Shown in pieces: positions 7,973-18,933 of a stretch of 64,000 nt of DNA (its first letter is position 1; each line of letters opens with the position of its first letter). The stretch is from Nonomuraea sp. PA05 (lineage in GTDB: Bacteria > Actinomycetota > Actinomycetes > Streptosporangiales > Streptosporangiaceae): positions 248,001-312,000 of the forward strand of contig NZ_VSEY01000008.1 of the NCBI RefSeq assembly GCF_008086045.1, in the 5' to 3' direction. The position numbers and the translations under genes are program-made. The notes under the pieces are model-generated. The model searched no databases. It saw only the letters and a list, made by a program, of their open reading frames with translations, and had not been told where the DNA came from.

Positions 7973-9580
7973 TCAGGGTGCGGCGTGGCGCTTGCTTTCG
8001 ATCAGGTGGGTTGTGGAGTCGGTGGGCGAGGGTGCCGGGGTGTGGAGGAGGGTGGTTCGGCGGCGTTGGGGGCGGAGCGGGGACGTCCAGATCCAGATGG
8101 TGCTGAGGGCGATGCCTGCCGCGCAGATGAGGATCACCGGGCGCAGGCCGATCAGTTCGGCCATGAAGCCGCCGGCGAGGCCGCCCAGGGCCAGGACGCC
8201 CTGCACCGCGAAGGTCGTGGTGGCGTTCACCCGGCCGCGTAGCTCCGGCGGGGTTTCCCTGAGGGTGATCGCGCCCATGCAGGTGGCGAAGGCGACGACG
8301 ATGCCGCCTGTGATCGTGCCGGTCAGGGCGAGGAGGGCGAGTTTCCACCAGAGCGGGCCGGTCAGCAGGCCCACGGCGAGGATCTCGATGGGGAAGAAGA
8401 TCACTGACACGAGCAGGACGCGGTTCTCGCCGTAGCGCTTGGACAGGCGGGCCGTCAGCCAGGCGCCGAACAGGCCGCCCGCGCCGCTCAGGGCGATGAG
8501 GACGCCGATCAGGGCCTTGGGGATGCCGAGGGTGTTCAGCATGTAGAGCATGTAGACGGCCGTGTAGGCCATGGCGAAGAAGTTGATCGTGACGCCGGCG
8601 CCCAGGAGAGCGCGAAGAACCGGGTTGGTGACGCTGGTCCTCAGTCCTTCGACGACGTCGCGCCACATGCTCTTGGAGGCGGCGGGGGTGTTGTGCTCGG
8701 GAGTTCTGATAGTGCGCAGGAGGAGGGCCGAGGTGAGGAACGCGAACGCCTCGGCCAGCACGGCCAGCGGCGCCGTGAGGAGTTGCACCAGGAGGCCCGC
8801 CAGGCCGGGGCCGCTGACTGACGCCACCGAGTAGGAGGCGTGGAAGCCGGCCATGGCCTCCGTTCGCTGGGACGGGTCGACGACTGCCGCGAGGTGGGGG
8901 AAGTTCGCGGCCTTGAAGAGCACGCCCGCTGTGCCGATCACCAGGGCGACGGCGATCAGCCAGATGACGTTCAGCAGGCCGAGCAGCCAGGCGATGGGGA
9001 TCGTGGCCGCGGCCGCGCAGGAGGCGAGTTCGCAGGCGATCATCAGCGGGCGGTGGCGGGTCAGGCGGTCGGCGATGGCCCCCGATTGCAGGCCGAACAG
9101 GAGGACCGGGATCGAGGCGGCGGCGGTCAGGATGCCCATCTGGGAGGGGGAGGCGGTCAGCAGGGTGACCGCGGTCAGGGGGATGGCCAGCTTGGAGACC
9201 TCTGAACCGGTGACGGAGATGGTGCGGGCCGTCCAGAGGAGGCGGTAGTCGCGCTGCTTCCGTAGGGGAGGGAAGGGCGGCGGGGCTGGAGCGGCGGGAC
9301 GGGGCGGAGCTGAGCGGGTGGGGAGGGGTGGGGCCGAGGAGGTAGCGGGCGACGGCGCTGAGGTGGTGGGAAGGGGCGGGGCTGAGGAAGTGGCGGGCGA
9401 CGGCGCTGAGGTGGTGGGAAGGGGCGGGGCTGAGGCGGTGGGGAGGGGTGGAGTTTTGGAAGTTGGGGGCGAGGTGGGTTGGGGTGGCGGTGGGCGTTCG
9501 TCGGTGTGGTTTGTCGAGGTCGGAGGCGGGGTGGGGAGGTTGGAGGCGGCGGTGCTGGAGTTGTGAAGGGAACGCTTCAT
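7973..9580 (-). CDS. MFS transporter (MFS_3/EntS-like exporter) with Pro/Ser/Thr-rich N-tail
   Basis: 535 aa. Residues 1 to about 100 are a low-complexity tail with 16-residue repeats (SAPPLPTTSAPSPATS type) made by a 48-bp tandem duplication. The 12-TM core begins near RDYRLLWTARTISVTGSEVSK and has the loop motif GAIADRLTRHRPLM; a short basic C-terminus follows. The family exports siderophores, macrolides and other small molecules. The start codon lies inside the first of three operators shared with the divergent ArsR-like regulator, so the transcript is probably leaderless or has a very short leader. I infer a drug- or metabolite-induced efflux pump. Confidence 0.87.
   Translation of the reverse strand: MKRSLHNSSTAASNLPTPPPTSTNHTDERPPPPQPTSPPTSKTPPLPTASAPPLPTTSAPSPATSSAPPLPTTSAPSPATSSAPPLPTRSAPPRPAAPAPPPFPPLRKQRDYRLLWTARTISVTGSEVSKLAIPLTAVTLLTASPSQMGILTAAASIPVLLFGLQSGAIADRLTRHRPLMIACELASCAAAATIPIAWLLGLLNVIWLIAVALVIGTAGVLFKAANFPHLAAVVDPSQRTEAMAGFHASYSVASVSGPGLAGLLVQLLTAPLAVLAEAFAFLTSALLLRTIRTPEHNTPAASKSMWRDVVEGLRTSVTNPVLRALLGAGVTINFFAMAYTAVYMLYMLNTLGIPKALIGVLIALSGAGGLFGAWLTARLSKRYGENRVLLVSVIFFPIEILAVGLLTGPLWWKLALLALTGTITGGIVVAFATCMGAITLRETPPELRGRVNATTTFAVQGVLALGGLAGGFMAELIGLRPVILICAAGIALSTIWIWTSPLRPQRRRTTLLHTPAPSPTDSTTHLIESKRHAAP
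9336..9431. repeat. 48-bp tandem duplication inside the MFS gene
   Basis: Two copies (9336-9383 and 9384-9431) differ at two positions; a degraded third begins at 9432. The unit length keeps frame and adds 16 residues per copy to the N-terminal tail. Confidence 0.85.
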
Positions 9581-9624
9581 AACTATGAAGGTAACCCTTC
9601 ATAGTTATGAAAGCAATGCTTCAG
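9563..9624. promoter_or_regulatory. Three operators with exact 22-bp spacing
   Basis: The pattern RTGAAR-N6-CTTCAK occurs at 9563-9580 (GTGAAG/CTTCAT), 9585-9602 (ATGAAG/CTTCAT, perfect and extendable to 9-bp arms) and 9607-9624 (ATGAAA/CTTCAG). The period of 22 bp is two helical turns, placing bound dimers on one DNA face. The array covers the MFS start codon and ends 25 bp before the regulator start, so it probably represses both. Confidence 0.75.
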
Positions 9625-9649
9625 GCCTGAAGATGGGTACGTTTGGCGC

Positions 9650-10264
9650 ATGACGCAGGAGAGAGAGGGGCTCAGCGATCCCAAGGCGATGCGGGCGCTG
9701 GCTCATCCGGCGAGGTTGATGATCCTCAACAGGCTTCGGGTGGAGGGCAGCGCCACCGCGACCGAAGTGGCGGAGATCGCGGGGATCACGCCTAGCGCCG
9801 CCAGCTATCACTTGCGGATGTTGGCCAAGTACGGCTTCGTCGAGGACGCGCCGCCGCGAGGGGACGGCCGGGAGCGGATGTGGCAGGGGGTGGACCGGCC
9901 GTTGAGCGTCGGGACTCGGCCCGACGACGAGCCCGACGTCCGGGCGGCCAAGACCATGCTGATCACTGCGTTCCGGCGGGATGCGAACGCGGAGGCTGAT
10001 CGGGCTCTGGTCAATGCCGACATGGAGGCCGAGGAGTGGCGGGAAGTGACGCTGTTCAGCCGGCACCGGCTTCGGTTGGACGCGGCTGAGCTTGGGCGGT
10101 TGAGCAGGCGGATCGAGGAGTTGCTCGAGCCGTACTTCGCTCAGCGCCGGGACGAGAAGGAGGCTCCGGAGGGGGCCAGGGTTGTGGAGGCGCAGGTCAA
10201 TCTGTTCCCGGTGGTGGCGAGGGCGGTGCCGGGGCTGCCTACCGAGGATCACGGCACCGGGTGA
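9650..10264 (+). CDS. ArsR-like winged-helix repressor
   Basis: 204 aa. The winged helix spans about residues 8-80 (ALAHPARLMILNRL, EIAGITPSAASYHLRMLAKYGFVED, then a wing ending ERMWQG). The C-terminal half is alpha-helical with a hydrophobic pattern typical of multidrug-sensing HTH_20 regulators. There are no clustered cysteines or histidines, so metal sensing is unlikely. It is divergent from the MFS exporter, with three phased operators between them. Likely role: repressor of the exporter and of itself. Confidence 0.87.
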   Translation: MTQEREGLSDPKAMRALAHPARLMILNRLRVEGSATATEVAEIAGITPSAASYHLRMLAKYGFVEDAPPRGDGRERMWQGVDRPLSVGTRPDDEPDVRAAKTMLITAFRRDANAEADRALVNADMEAEEWREVTLFSRHRLRLDAAELGRLSRRIEELLEPYFAQRRDEKEAPEGARVVEAQVNLFPVVARAVPGLPTEDHGTG

Positions 10265-10276
10265 GAAACGCCGGGT

Positions 10277-10435
10277 GAGTGGTCGTCGTGGGCTTGGGGC
10301 CCGGGGGGCGGGCGTCGTGGGGATGGTGGCGCTGAGGGCGGGCGTCGTGGGCTTGGGGCCTGGAGGGCGGGCGTCGTGGGGATGGTGGCGCTGAGGGCGG
10401 GCGTCGTGGGCTTGGGGCCCCGAGGGTGGGCGCCG
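10277..10435. repeat. 59-bp tandem repeat, about 2.7 copies
   Basis: Units begin at 10277, 10336 and 10395 and contain an internal sub-repeat GGGCGGGCGTCGTGGG. Copies are nearly identical. No coding frame is supported. Confidence 0.8.
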
Positions 10436-10591
10436 GAGGGAGTGGGCCGCTGGGGTGGTGTTGGGGGAGTGGGAGCGCGGGCGTCGTGGGAGTGGGAAAG
10501 CTACGGCGGTGGCCGGGGGGCCTGTGCGGTCGGCGGGGGAGGCGCGGGGGATGAGTGGGTGGTGGTGCCGGGGTAGGGGCCGATGTCCGTT

Positions 10592-10697
10592 TGACCGCGG
10601 ACGGTCAGCCTGGGGTGGTGTGGGAGGTAGACTTTTCGGTGGCCTGTGACCACAGGCCGACTTCGCATGCCCCATTGCGGACCGCGCCATCGGTCCG
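10592..10697 (+). promoter_or_regulatory. Candidate rpsB promoter/leader with three hairpins
   Basis: TGACCG-N4-CGGTCA (10592-10607), a TAGACT hexamer at 10628-10633 that could be a -10 element, then GGCCTGT-GACC-ACAGGCC (10641-10658) and CGGACCG-N6-CGGTCCG (10678-10697). rpsB-tsf operons are known to be feedback-controlled by S2 through leader structure in other bacteria; that the same happens here is inference. Confidence 0.4.
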
Positions 10698-10813
10698 GGC
10701 CATGTGCCCGGCGGGAGCGGGTTCGGGGCATCAGGGCGGCAGACGACGCGCTGCCGCGGCACAACCGAGAACCGCGCCCATCCGCAGGGCGCCAAGACCT
10801 GGAGGACCAGCAC

Positions 10814-11785
10814 ATGGCCCCCGTCGTCACCATGCGACAGCTGCTCGAGAGCGGCGTTCACTTCGGCCACCAGACTCGGCGCTGGAACCCGAAGATGAAG
10901 CGCTTCATCTTCACCGAGCGCAACGGCATTTACATCATCGACCTGCAGAAGTCTCTGTCGTACATCGACCGTGCCTATGACTTCGTGAAGGAGACCGTCG
11001 CCCACGGCGGCACGATCCTGTTCATCGGCACGAAGAAGCAGGCTCAGGAGGCCATCTCCGAGCAGGCCGCGCGGGTCGGCATGCCGTACGTCAACCAGCG
11101 CTGGCTGGGTGGCATGCTCACCAACTTCTCCACCGTGCACAAGAGGCTGCAGCGTCTGAAGGAGCTCGAGGAGCTCGACTTCGACAACGTCGCGGGCTCG
11201 GGGCTCACCAAGAAGGAGCTCCTCATGCGCCGCCGTGAGAAGGACAAGCTGGAGCGCACGCTCGGCGGTATCCGCGACATGGGCCGCGTGCCCAGCGCCG
11301 TGTGGGTCGTCGACACCAAGAAGGAGCACATCGCGATCAGCGAGGCCAAGAAGCTTGGCATCCCGGTCGTCGCGATCCTCGACACCAACTGCGACCCCGA
11401 CGAGGTCGACTACCCGATCCCCGGCAACGACGACGCCATCCGCGCCGTCGGCCTGCTGACCAGGGTCGTCGCTGACGGTGTCGCCGCCGGTCTGATGGCG
11501 CGCTCCGGCGCCGCCCGCGGTGACGAGAAGCCGGCCGCCGCCGAGCCGCTGGCCGAGTGGGAGCGCGAGCTCATCGAGCAGGGCACCGCTGAGGCCCCTG
11601 CCGCCGCTGAGGCCGCTCCCGAGGCTCCGGCCGCTCCGGTCGCCGCCGAGGAGTCCGCTGCTGCCGAAGAGTCCGCTGCTCCTGAGGCTCCGGCCGCCGA
11701 GGAGGGCGCCACCGCTGAGGCGGCTGCTCCCGCCGAGGGTGAGGCCGAGGCCGCTGCTGAGGGCGAGACCGAGCAGCAGGCCTGA
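10814..11785 (+). CDS. rpsB: 30S ribosomal protein S2
   Basis: 323 aa from ATG 10814, with GGAGG 8 nt upstream. The S2 fold is complete ([21 protein letters not shown] near the start, [46 protein letters not shown]). From about residue 245 the protein ends in an Ala/Glu/Pro-rich acidic tail of about 75 residues, longer than in most bacteria but common in actinomycetes. tsf follows 821 bp later on the same strand. Confidence 0.97.
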   Translation: MAPVVTMRQLLESGVHFGHQTRRWNPKMKRFIFTERNGIYIIDLQKSLSYIDRAYDFVKETVAHGGTILFIGTKKQAQEAISEQAARVGMPYVNQRWLGGMLTNFSTVHKRLQRLKELEELDFDNVAGSGLTKKELLMRRREKDKLERTLGGIRDMGRVPSAVWVVDTKKEHIAISEAKKLGIPVVAILDTNCDPDEVDYPIPGNDDAIRAVGLLTRVVADGVAAGLMARSGAARGDEKPAAAEPLAEWERELIEQGTAEAPAAAEAAPEAPAAPVAAEESAAAEESAAPEAPAAEEGATAEAAAPAEGEAEAAAEGETEQQA

Positions 11786-11988
11786 CGTCCGCGCACCAGG
11801 GGCGCCGCTGCTCCGCCGCTGAGGTCCTCGGCTGAGGGCATCGTGTGGTGGGGCTGCGGTTCCCCGTGGCGCCGGTCTGGCGGGGTGCTGCTGCGGAGGT
11901 CCGGGTCGACCGGGCCGACGGCAGCACCGGGCCGGGGCCGGGCCGCGATGAACTGGGCTGCGGTGAGCTGCGACGGCTCGCCGGCTGG

Positions 11989-12112
11989 TTGGCGGGTGCT
12001 TGCGGGCTGGTTCTGCCGGTCAGCGAGTGTCTGTCGGCTGGTTCCGCTGGTTGGCGGGTGCTTGTCGGCTGGTTCTGCCGGTCGGTGAGCGTGTGCAGGC
12101 TGGTTCTGCCGG
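11989..12112. repeat. 62-bp tandem repeat, two copies plus fragment
   Basis: Copies at 11989-12050 and 12051-12112, both beginning TTGGCGGGTGCTTG; a fragment continues to about 12125. The core GGCTGGTTCTGCCGGTC recurs within and between units. Confidence 0.8.
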
Positions 12113-12504
12113 TCGGCGGGTGTACGCGCGAGTGCAAGGCAACGTGACAGCTGAATAAGGCAAACCACCGGGTGGCTGCGGGTCTCGGGTGGGCGGTCAG
12201 GCAAGGTGGGCGTTCCGGATCGGCAAACGGCTGAGACGGGACGGCATGCCGGGCGGGCCGCTCCGGGTCCCGGGCGGTAAGCCAGGCCAAGGCGAGGTGT
12301 CGGTGAGGCCAGGGTCTCCTGACGTCGTACGCCGGGGCCGGCTCATTGCCCGCAGGCTGGAAGGCGGAGGCGCGACGCGCCCGAAGGTGAGATCGTTGGG
12401 CGGTGCCGAGCCGAGGTGGTACGCCGAGGCGAGGCTGGGCAGTATGCCGAGCGAAGCAGCAGCGAAGCCGGGCCGCCCCGCGCCCCGAGCAAGACAAGGC
12501 TCCT

Positions 12505-12526
12505 GTACGGCGGGCGCCTGCCGTAC
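12505..12526 (+). promoter_or_regulatory. Stem-loop in tsf leader
   Basis: GTACGGC pairs perfectly with GCCGTAC; the 8-nt interior contains the self-complementary GGCGCC. It lies 80 bp upstream of tsf and could be a leader regulatory structure or a weak terminator (no T-run follows). Confidence 0.35.
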
Positions 12527-12606
12527 GAACCCCGGGTGGGTGGCCGGATACCGGCTCCCGCCCGGACCACGATGACGACGACGAAATCCCACAAGGAAAA
12601 AGAGCA

Positions 12607-14294
<1,688 letters not shown>

Positions 14295-14337
14295 CGGAGC
14301 GAGCCCGACACCGCCAGCTAGTAGACAGGGAGCCGCT

Positions 14338-14895
14338 GTGATCGACGAAACCCTCCTCGAAGCCGAGGACAAGATGGACAAGGCCGTATCGGTCGCGAAG
14401 GAGGACTTCGCGACCATTCGTACGGGCCGCGTCACCCCCTCGATGTTCAACAAGATCAACGCCGAGTACTACGGCACGCCGACGCCGATCCAGCAGTTGG
14501 CGTCCTTCCACGTGCCCGAGGCGCGCATGGTGACCATTCAGCCCTACGACAAGGGCTCGACGAATGCGATCATCAAGGCCATCCGCGACTCCGACCTCGG
14601 CGTGAACCCCACCGACGACGGCCAGGTGATCCGGGTGACGTTCCCGGAGCTGTCCGAGGAGCGCCGCAAGGAGTACATCAAGGTCGCCAGGAACAAGGGT
14701 GAGCACGCCAAGGTGTCGGTGCGCAACATCCGCCGCTCCGCCAAGGAGACCCTGGACAAGATGATCAAGGATGGCGAAGCGGGCGAGGACGAGGTCAGGC
14801 GGGCCGAGAAGGAGCTCGACGACCTCACTCAGAAGCACGTCGCGAAGATCGACGAGCTGCTCAAGCACAAGGAAGCCGAGCTGCTCGAGGTCTGA
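14338..14895 (+). CDS. frr: Ribosome recycling factor
   Basis: 185 aa from GTG 14338, the standard RRF length. It starts [17 protein letters not shown] and has the conserved [32 protein letters not shown] and VRNIRR segments of the triple-helix bundle. It splits post-termination ribosomes with EF-G. 43 bp after pyrH and clearly in the same transcription unit. Confidence 0.97.
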   Translation: MIDETLLEAEDKMDKAVSVAKEDFATIRTGRVTPSMFNKINAEYYGTPTPIQQLASFHVPEARMVTIQPYDKGSTNAIIKAIRDSDLGVNPTDDGQVIRVTFPELSEERRKEYIKVARNKGEHAKVSVRNIRRSAKETLDKMIKDGEAGEDEVRRAEKELDDLTQKHVAKIDELLKHKEAELLEV

Positions 14896-14999
14896 GCGGC
14901 GCGCCGCACGGCGGGTCGCCTGGAGCGGTCCGCCGCCCGTAGCGGGTCACTCACGGCCCTCGCCGCCGATGGCGGGGGCCGTGGCTCTTGGAGAAGTCT

Positions 15000-15839
15000 G
15001 TGGAAGAACGTACGGCTGGCACCAGCTCGAGCGGCGGCAGCCGTACCGGAAGGAACCTGCCCGCCGCGATCGCCGTCGGCCTGGTCCTGGCCGGGCTGGT
15101 CATCGGCACCGTGTACACGATCAAGGAGCTGTTCCTCGTCGTGGTCGCGGGCGCCGTCGGCGTCGGCGTGCTGGAGCTGGTCAAGGCCTTCGCCACCCGT
15201 GACATCAAGGTGCCCGCCGTCCCTGTGCTCGCGGGCCTGGTGGCGATGCAGGTGGGGGCGTACTGGGGCGGGCCCGAGTGGCTGCTGGCCACGTTCGCGA
15301 TCTTCGCGTTCGTGCTGCTGATCTGGCGGATGTTCAGCGACGGGACGGCCGGTTACGTCCGTGACGCGTCGGCGTCGGTGTTCACGCTGTTCTACCCGGC
15401 GATGCTGAGCGCGTTCGTGGCGCTGATGCTGCATCCGGACGACGGCAACCACCGCGTGCTGATCTTCATCGCGGTGACCGTGGCGAGCGACATCGGCGGC
15501 TATGTCGCGGGTGTGCTGTTCGGCAGGCACCAGCTCACGGTGATCAGCCCGAAGAAGACCTGGGAGGGGCTGGCGGGGTCGGTCGTCGCGTGCACGGCGG
15601 TCGGGGCCTGGCTGGTGATGTGGCTGCTGGACGGCCAGTTCTGGCAGGGTGCGCTGATCGGGGCGCTGGCGGCGCTGCTGGCCACCGTGGGCGACCTGAT
15701 CGAGTCGATGATCAAGCGGGATCTCGGCATCAAGGACATGGGGACGATCCTGCCGGGGCACGGCGGGCTGATGGACCGGCTGGACTCGCTGGTGACGACG
15801 CTGGTTCCGGTCTGGCTGCTGATGACCCTGTTCTTCTGA
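15000..15839 (+). CDS. cdsA: Phosphatidate cytidylyltransferase (CDP-diacylglycerol synthase)
   Basis: 279 aa from GTG 15000 with GGAG 6 nt upstream; TTG 14988 is an alternative. Makes CDP-diacylglycerol from phosphatidate and CTP in the membrane. Multiple hydrophobic helices are followed by the CdsA signature, from SPKKTWEGLAGS to GDLIESMIKRDLGIKDMG and PGHGGLMDRLDS. Downstream of frr as in most actinomycetes. Confidence 0.94.
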   Translation: MEERTAGTSSSGGSRTGRNLPAAIAVGLVLAGLVIGTVYTIKELFLVVVAGAVGVGVLELVKAFATRDIKVPAVPVLAGLVAMQVGAYWGGPEWLLATFAIFAFVLLIWRMFSDGTAGYVRDASASVFTLFYPAMLSAFVALMLHPDDGNHRVLIFIAVTVASDIGGYVAGVLFGRHQLTVISPKKTWEGLAGSVVACTAVGAWLVMWLLDGQFWQGALIGALAALLATVGDLIESMIKRDLGIKDMGTILPGHGGLMDRLDSLVTTLVPVWLLMTLFF

Positions 15840-15853
15840 CCTGGCCGGCCTGC

Positions 15854-15960
15854 GGGGCCTGCGAGTTTTGTGGGGCTCAGTGGGTCTGCGGGGCTTGCGG
15901 GGCCTGCGAGTCTTGTGGGGCCTGCGAGTCGGTGGGGCTCAGTGGGTCTGCAGGGCCTGC
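15854..15960. repeat. Degenerate repeats between cdsA and SUFU gene
   Basis: The unit GGGGCCTGCGAGTYTTGTGG followed by GGCTCAGTGGGTCTGC occurs at about 15854 and 15917, with a partial copy at 15899. The last copy contains the stop codon of the left-going SUFU gene (15939), so the repeat has replaced or extended that protein's C-terminus. Confidence 0.6.
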
Positions 15961-16955
15961 GTGGTGACGGGTGAGAGCCAGAGCCACCGGACGATCTCAC
16001 CGCCGAACGCGAACCCTGACATGTCGGGCATGTGGGCCGGGTTGGCCTGCATGAGGACCCCCGAGTACTGCGGCCCCAGCGGGAACGTCGAAGGCTCGTG
16101 ATACCACTTCGCCGTGTGCCCGTGGCCCAGCCAGGTGACCGAGTGCCACGGATACTGCGACAGCCACACCAGCAGCAGCGCCGCGTCCTTCGGGTCGTCG
16201 CGGGTGGCCACGGCCAGCTCGATCCTGGCGTACGCGCCCGGCTTGTCGATCCACTGCTCCACCGTCGGCATGCGCTGGCAGCTCATCCCCACCGTGGACA
16301 GCACCGTGAAGCCGCGATCGCCGTGCGGCGGCCGCTCGGTGATGCCGACCGTCGGCAGCCGCTCGCCGCTGGCGTCCCAGTAGCGGCCCGCCGGGCCCAG
16401 CACCCGGTCGAGATGGCCCATCACGAACTGCTGGAACGACGGCCACGACCCCTCACCGTGCCGCCACCGCCAGTAGGACCTGGCGTTCGAGATCCGGGGA
16501 CGCAGCCCTTCGAGCGCCTCCGACAGCGCCCAGGCGAACGGCGACTCGCCCACGGCGTCCCGCGCGTAGCCGGGCATGCCCCTGCTCATGTCGGCCCAGC
16601 CGGGGATGACCGCGAGCAGCTCGTCGTCCTCGTACAGCGCGACGCCGTCGCCCTCCTCGAACCACAGCGGGCTGAGCTGCCCGAGCGGCCGGCGGCCGTC
16701 GGGGTGCAGCGTGTTCGCCCTCGGCATCAGCGGCGGCAGGCCCGCGTTGATGCGGGCCAGGTCGACGACGGCGGGGGCGGGGCGATGGTTGGCCAGCCAG
16801 ACGGCTCCGTGGACCGTGCCGTCCGGTGAGCACAGGTAAGCTACCGAGGAGTCCTCGTCCCGCTCGACCACGAGCGTCCGGCTCCCGTACGGGTTGCCGG
16901 CGGCGAGCACGACCTCGGTGCCACCCTCGCCAGATGCCGACCGAAAAATCGCCAT
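15939..16955 (-). CDS. Suppressor-of-fused (SUFU) domain protein
   Basis: 338 aa from ATG 16955; a longer in-frame start at 17018 exists. Residues 1-150 are beta-rich and unassigned ([27 protein letters not shown]). The C-terminal half fits the bacterial SUFU fold: [48 protein letters not shown]. Bacterial SUFU-domain proteins are often immunity proteins to secreted toxins, but no toxin gene is visible here. The start has no ribosome binding site, so leaderless translation is possible. Its promoter must sit in the ~125 bp shared with rlmN. Confidence 0.72.
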   Translation of the reverse strand: MAIFRSASGEGGTEVVLAAGNPYGSRTLVVERDEDSSVAYLCSPDGTVHGAVWLANHRPAPAVVDLARINAGLPPLMPRANTLHPDGRRPLGQLSPLWFEEGDGVALYEDDELLAVIPGWADMSRGMPGYARDAVGESPFAWALSEALEGLRPRISNARSYWRWRHGEGSWPSFQQFVMGHLDRVLGPAGRYWDASGERLPTVGITERPPHGDRGFTVLSTVGMSCQRMPTVEQWIDKPGAYARIELAVATRDDPKDAALLLVWLSQYPWHSVTWLGHGHTAKWYHEPSTFPLGPQYSGVLMQANPAHMPDMSGFAFGGEIVRWLWLSPVTTQALQTH

Positions 16956-17079
16956 ACGAGATGACTGTAGATCGGGCGGAGACCAAGACGCGAGCCGTAG
17001 TGAGACCAGGAATGCCACCTCCGATCCGAACGTTGATTACCCTGGTCGCAAACCCCTCAAGCTAAGCAAAGGCAGCACA

Positions 17080-18180
17080 GTGTCCCAGCCTCCAGGTCAG
17101 CTCACCTTCGTCGCGCCGCGGCGGGCCAAGCCCGCACGGCACCTGGCCGACCTGTCGATGGCCGACCGGCGGGCCGCCGTGACGGAGCTGGGCGAGAAGG
17201 CCTTCCGCGCCGACCAGCTCTCCCGCCACTACTTCGAACGCCTCACCACCGACGTGCAGGCGATGACCGACCTGCCCGCGGCGGCCAAGGACAAGCTGTC
17301 GGCGCTGCTGCCCACCTTGCTCACGCCGGTCAAGGAGCAGACCACCGACGGCGGCACCACCCGCAAGACGCTGTGGAAGCTGTTCGACGGGGCGCTGGTG
17401 GAGTCGGTGCTCATGCGCTACCCCGACCGCGTCACCATGTGCGTGTCGTCGCAGGCCGGGTGCGGCATGAACTGCCCGTTCTGCGCCACCGGACAGGCCG
17501 GGCTGACCAGGAACATGTCCACCGCCGAGATCGTCGAGCAGGTCGTGGCAGGCGCCCGCGCGCTGGCCGCCGGCGAGGTGCCCGGCGGGCCCGGGCGGGT
17601 CAGCAACGTCGTGTTCATGGGCATGGGCGAGCCGCTGGCCAACTACAAGCAGGTCATCGGGGCGGTGCGCCGCCTGGTCGAGCCCGCCCCCAACGGGCTC
17701 GGCATCTCCGCGCGGGGCGTCACCGTCTCCACCGTGGGGCTGGTGCCCGCCATCAACAAGCTCGCCGACGAAGGGCTGCCCGTCACGTTGGCGCTGTCGC
17801 TGCACGCGCCCGACGACGAGCTGCGCGACACGCTGGTGCCGATCAACACGCGCTGGAAGGTCGGCGAGGTGCTCGACGCCGCCTGGGCCTACGCGGCCAG
17901 GACCAAGCGGCGGGTGTCCATCGAGTACGCGCTGATCAAGGACATCAACGACCACGAGTGGCGGGCCGACCTGCTCGGCAAGCTGGTCAAGAACAAGCTC
18001 GTGCACGTGAACCTGATCCCGCTCAACCCGACGCCCGGGTCCAAGTGGACGGCTTCGCGGCCGGAGGATGAGCGGGCGTTCGTGCGGCGGCTGGAGTTCC
18101 ACGGCGTGCCGGTGACGGTGCGTGACACGCGCGGGCGCGAGATCGACGGCGCCTGCGGGCAGCTCGCCGCCGCCGAGTAA
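17080..18180 (+). CDS. rlmN: Dual-specificity 23S rRNA/tRNA adenine-C2 methyltransferase RlmN
   Basis: 366 aa from GTG 17080 (AAAGG upstream). Radical-SAM motif C128-x3-C132-x2-C135 ([13 protein letters not shown]), [11 protein letters not shown] for SAM binding, and a C-terminal Cys in [10 protein letters not shown] matching the methyl-carrier Cys. Methylates A2503 of 23S rRNA and A37 of some tRNAs. The frame is open upstream but that part overlaps the divergent SUFU promoter and lacks similarity to RlmN. Confidence 0.94.
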   Translation: MSQPPGQLTFVAPRRAKPARHLADLSMADRRAAVTELGEKAFRADQLSRHYFERLTTDVQAMTDLPAAAKDKLSALLPTLLTPVKEQTTDGGTTRKTLWKLFDGALVESVLMRYPDRVTMCVSSQAGCGMNCPFCATGQAGLTRNMSTAEIVEQVVAGARALAAGEVPGGPGRVSNVVFMGMGEPLANYKQVIGAVRRLVEPAPNGLGISARGVTVSTVGLVPAINKLADEGLPVTLALSLHAPDDELRDTLVPINTRWKVGEVLDAAWAYAARTKRRVSIEYALIKDINDHEWRADLLGKLVKNKLVHVNLIPLNPTPGSKWTASRPEDERAFVRRLEFHGVPVTVRDTRGREIDGACGQLAAAE

Positions 18181-18264
18181 CGCGAGGCAGGGGTACGGGC
18201 GGAGCCCCGTTCGGGGCGGTGGGCCTCGGGGCGCGTCAAGGCTGCTGGAGGGGCCTGGCGTGTG

Positions 18265-18933
18265 TCATGAGCGGCGGCGGAGCCAGCCGTACGTCGCCAG
18301 GCCGAGCAGGCACCACGCCAGCGAGATCGCGGCCAGCTCCGGGAAGCGGCCGAGCAGCTCGCCGGTGTTGGCGGCCTTCATCCACGAGATGAGCGGCACC
18401 GTCAGCCAGTACAACGATGTCGAGCTCAGCAGCAGCATCGCCAGGAAGCCCAGCAGCAGGCCCATGATCGAGAAGGCCGGCGACGGCAGGATGGCGCGGC
18501 TGGTGAGGGCGCCGAGGGCGGTGCCCGCCAGGGCGGCGAGCACGTACAGGACGAGCGCCACCAGCAGCAGGCCGGACGTGGGCGACCCGGAGACGCCGGC
18601 CAGCAGAGCCCAGCCCAGGCCGAGCGCCGCGAACACCGCGCACGCCGTGAACGCCGCCAGCAGCCCCGCCGCCACCTCCTTGCCCCGCCCGCCGACCTGG
18701 ATGGCCGACATCTCACGTTGCCGGTCCGGCTCGGTGTCCAGCAGGCTTCTGGCGGCCCAGGCGAGGACGGGCACGAGGAGTACGGCGCCGTCCACGAGCA
18801 CGGTGGCCTCGGCGCCCTTCGGCGCGCGGCTGCCGTGGACGATGGCCAGCAGGGCGAGGGTGAGCAGCAGCGCCTGGAACACGCGGTGGGAGCGCACGTA
18901 GGCGGCCAGGCGGTAGGCGGCCAGGGCGATCAT
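18265..18933 (-). CDS. ABC transporter permease (small, six-TM)
   Basis: 222 aa with about six hydrophobic helices, starting MIALAAYRLAAYVRSHRVFQ and ending in TYGWLRRRS. No classical permease motif is visible; it is assigned from overlapping the ATPase stop by 4 nt (ATGA at 18930-18933). Probably the membrane half of a two-gene exporter. The substrate is unknown. Confidence 0.7.
   Translation of the reverse strand: MIALAAYRLAAYVRSHRVFQALLLTLALLAIVHGSRAPKGAEATVLVDGAVLLVPVLAWAARSLLDTEPDRQREMSAIQVGGRGKEVAAGLLAAFTACAVFAALGLGWALLAGVSGSPTSGLLLVALVLYVLAALAGTALGALTSRAILPSPAFSIMGLLLGFLAMLLLSSTSLYWLTVPLISWMKAANTGELLGRFPELAAISLAWCLLGLATYGWLRRRS

Larger units (their letters stand above)
10265..10813. 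other. Intergenic region upstream of rpsB: 59-bp minisatellite and structured leader
   Basis: No convincing gene. The left half is a tandem repeat (10277 to about 10435); the right half carries palindromes and hairpins likely belonging to the rpsB promoter and leader. Confidence 0.65.
11786..12606. other. Long rpsB-tsf intergenic region with 62-bp repeat and leader hairpin
   Basis: 821 bp with no gene that I can support; frames open here are Arg/Gln/Pro-rich shadows. It holds a 62-bp tandem repeat (11989-12112) and a hairpin near the tsf start (12505-12526). This is much longer than a usual rpsB-tsf gap, so tsf may have its own promoter. Confidence 0.65.

Noticed and set aside
10277-10435. 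CRISPR-like array upstream of rpsB
   Set aside because: The 59-bp units are directly adjacent without unique spacers and no cas gene is present; this is a minisatellite.
17080-18180. RlmN as a possible RiPP radical-SAM maturase for the small peptide at 38143-38328
   Set aside because: It has the full RlmN signature including the C-terminal Cys and sits 20 kb away in the housekeeping block.
18204-18217. GCCCC-GTTC-GGGGC hairpin after rlmN as a terminator
   Set aside because: Only a 5-bp stem and no T-run; too weak to annotate.
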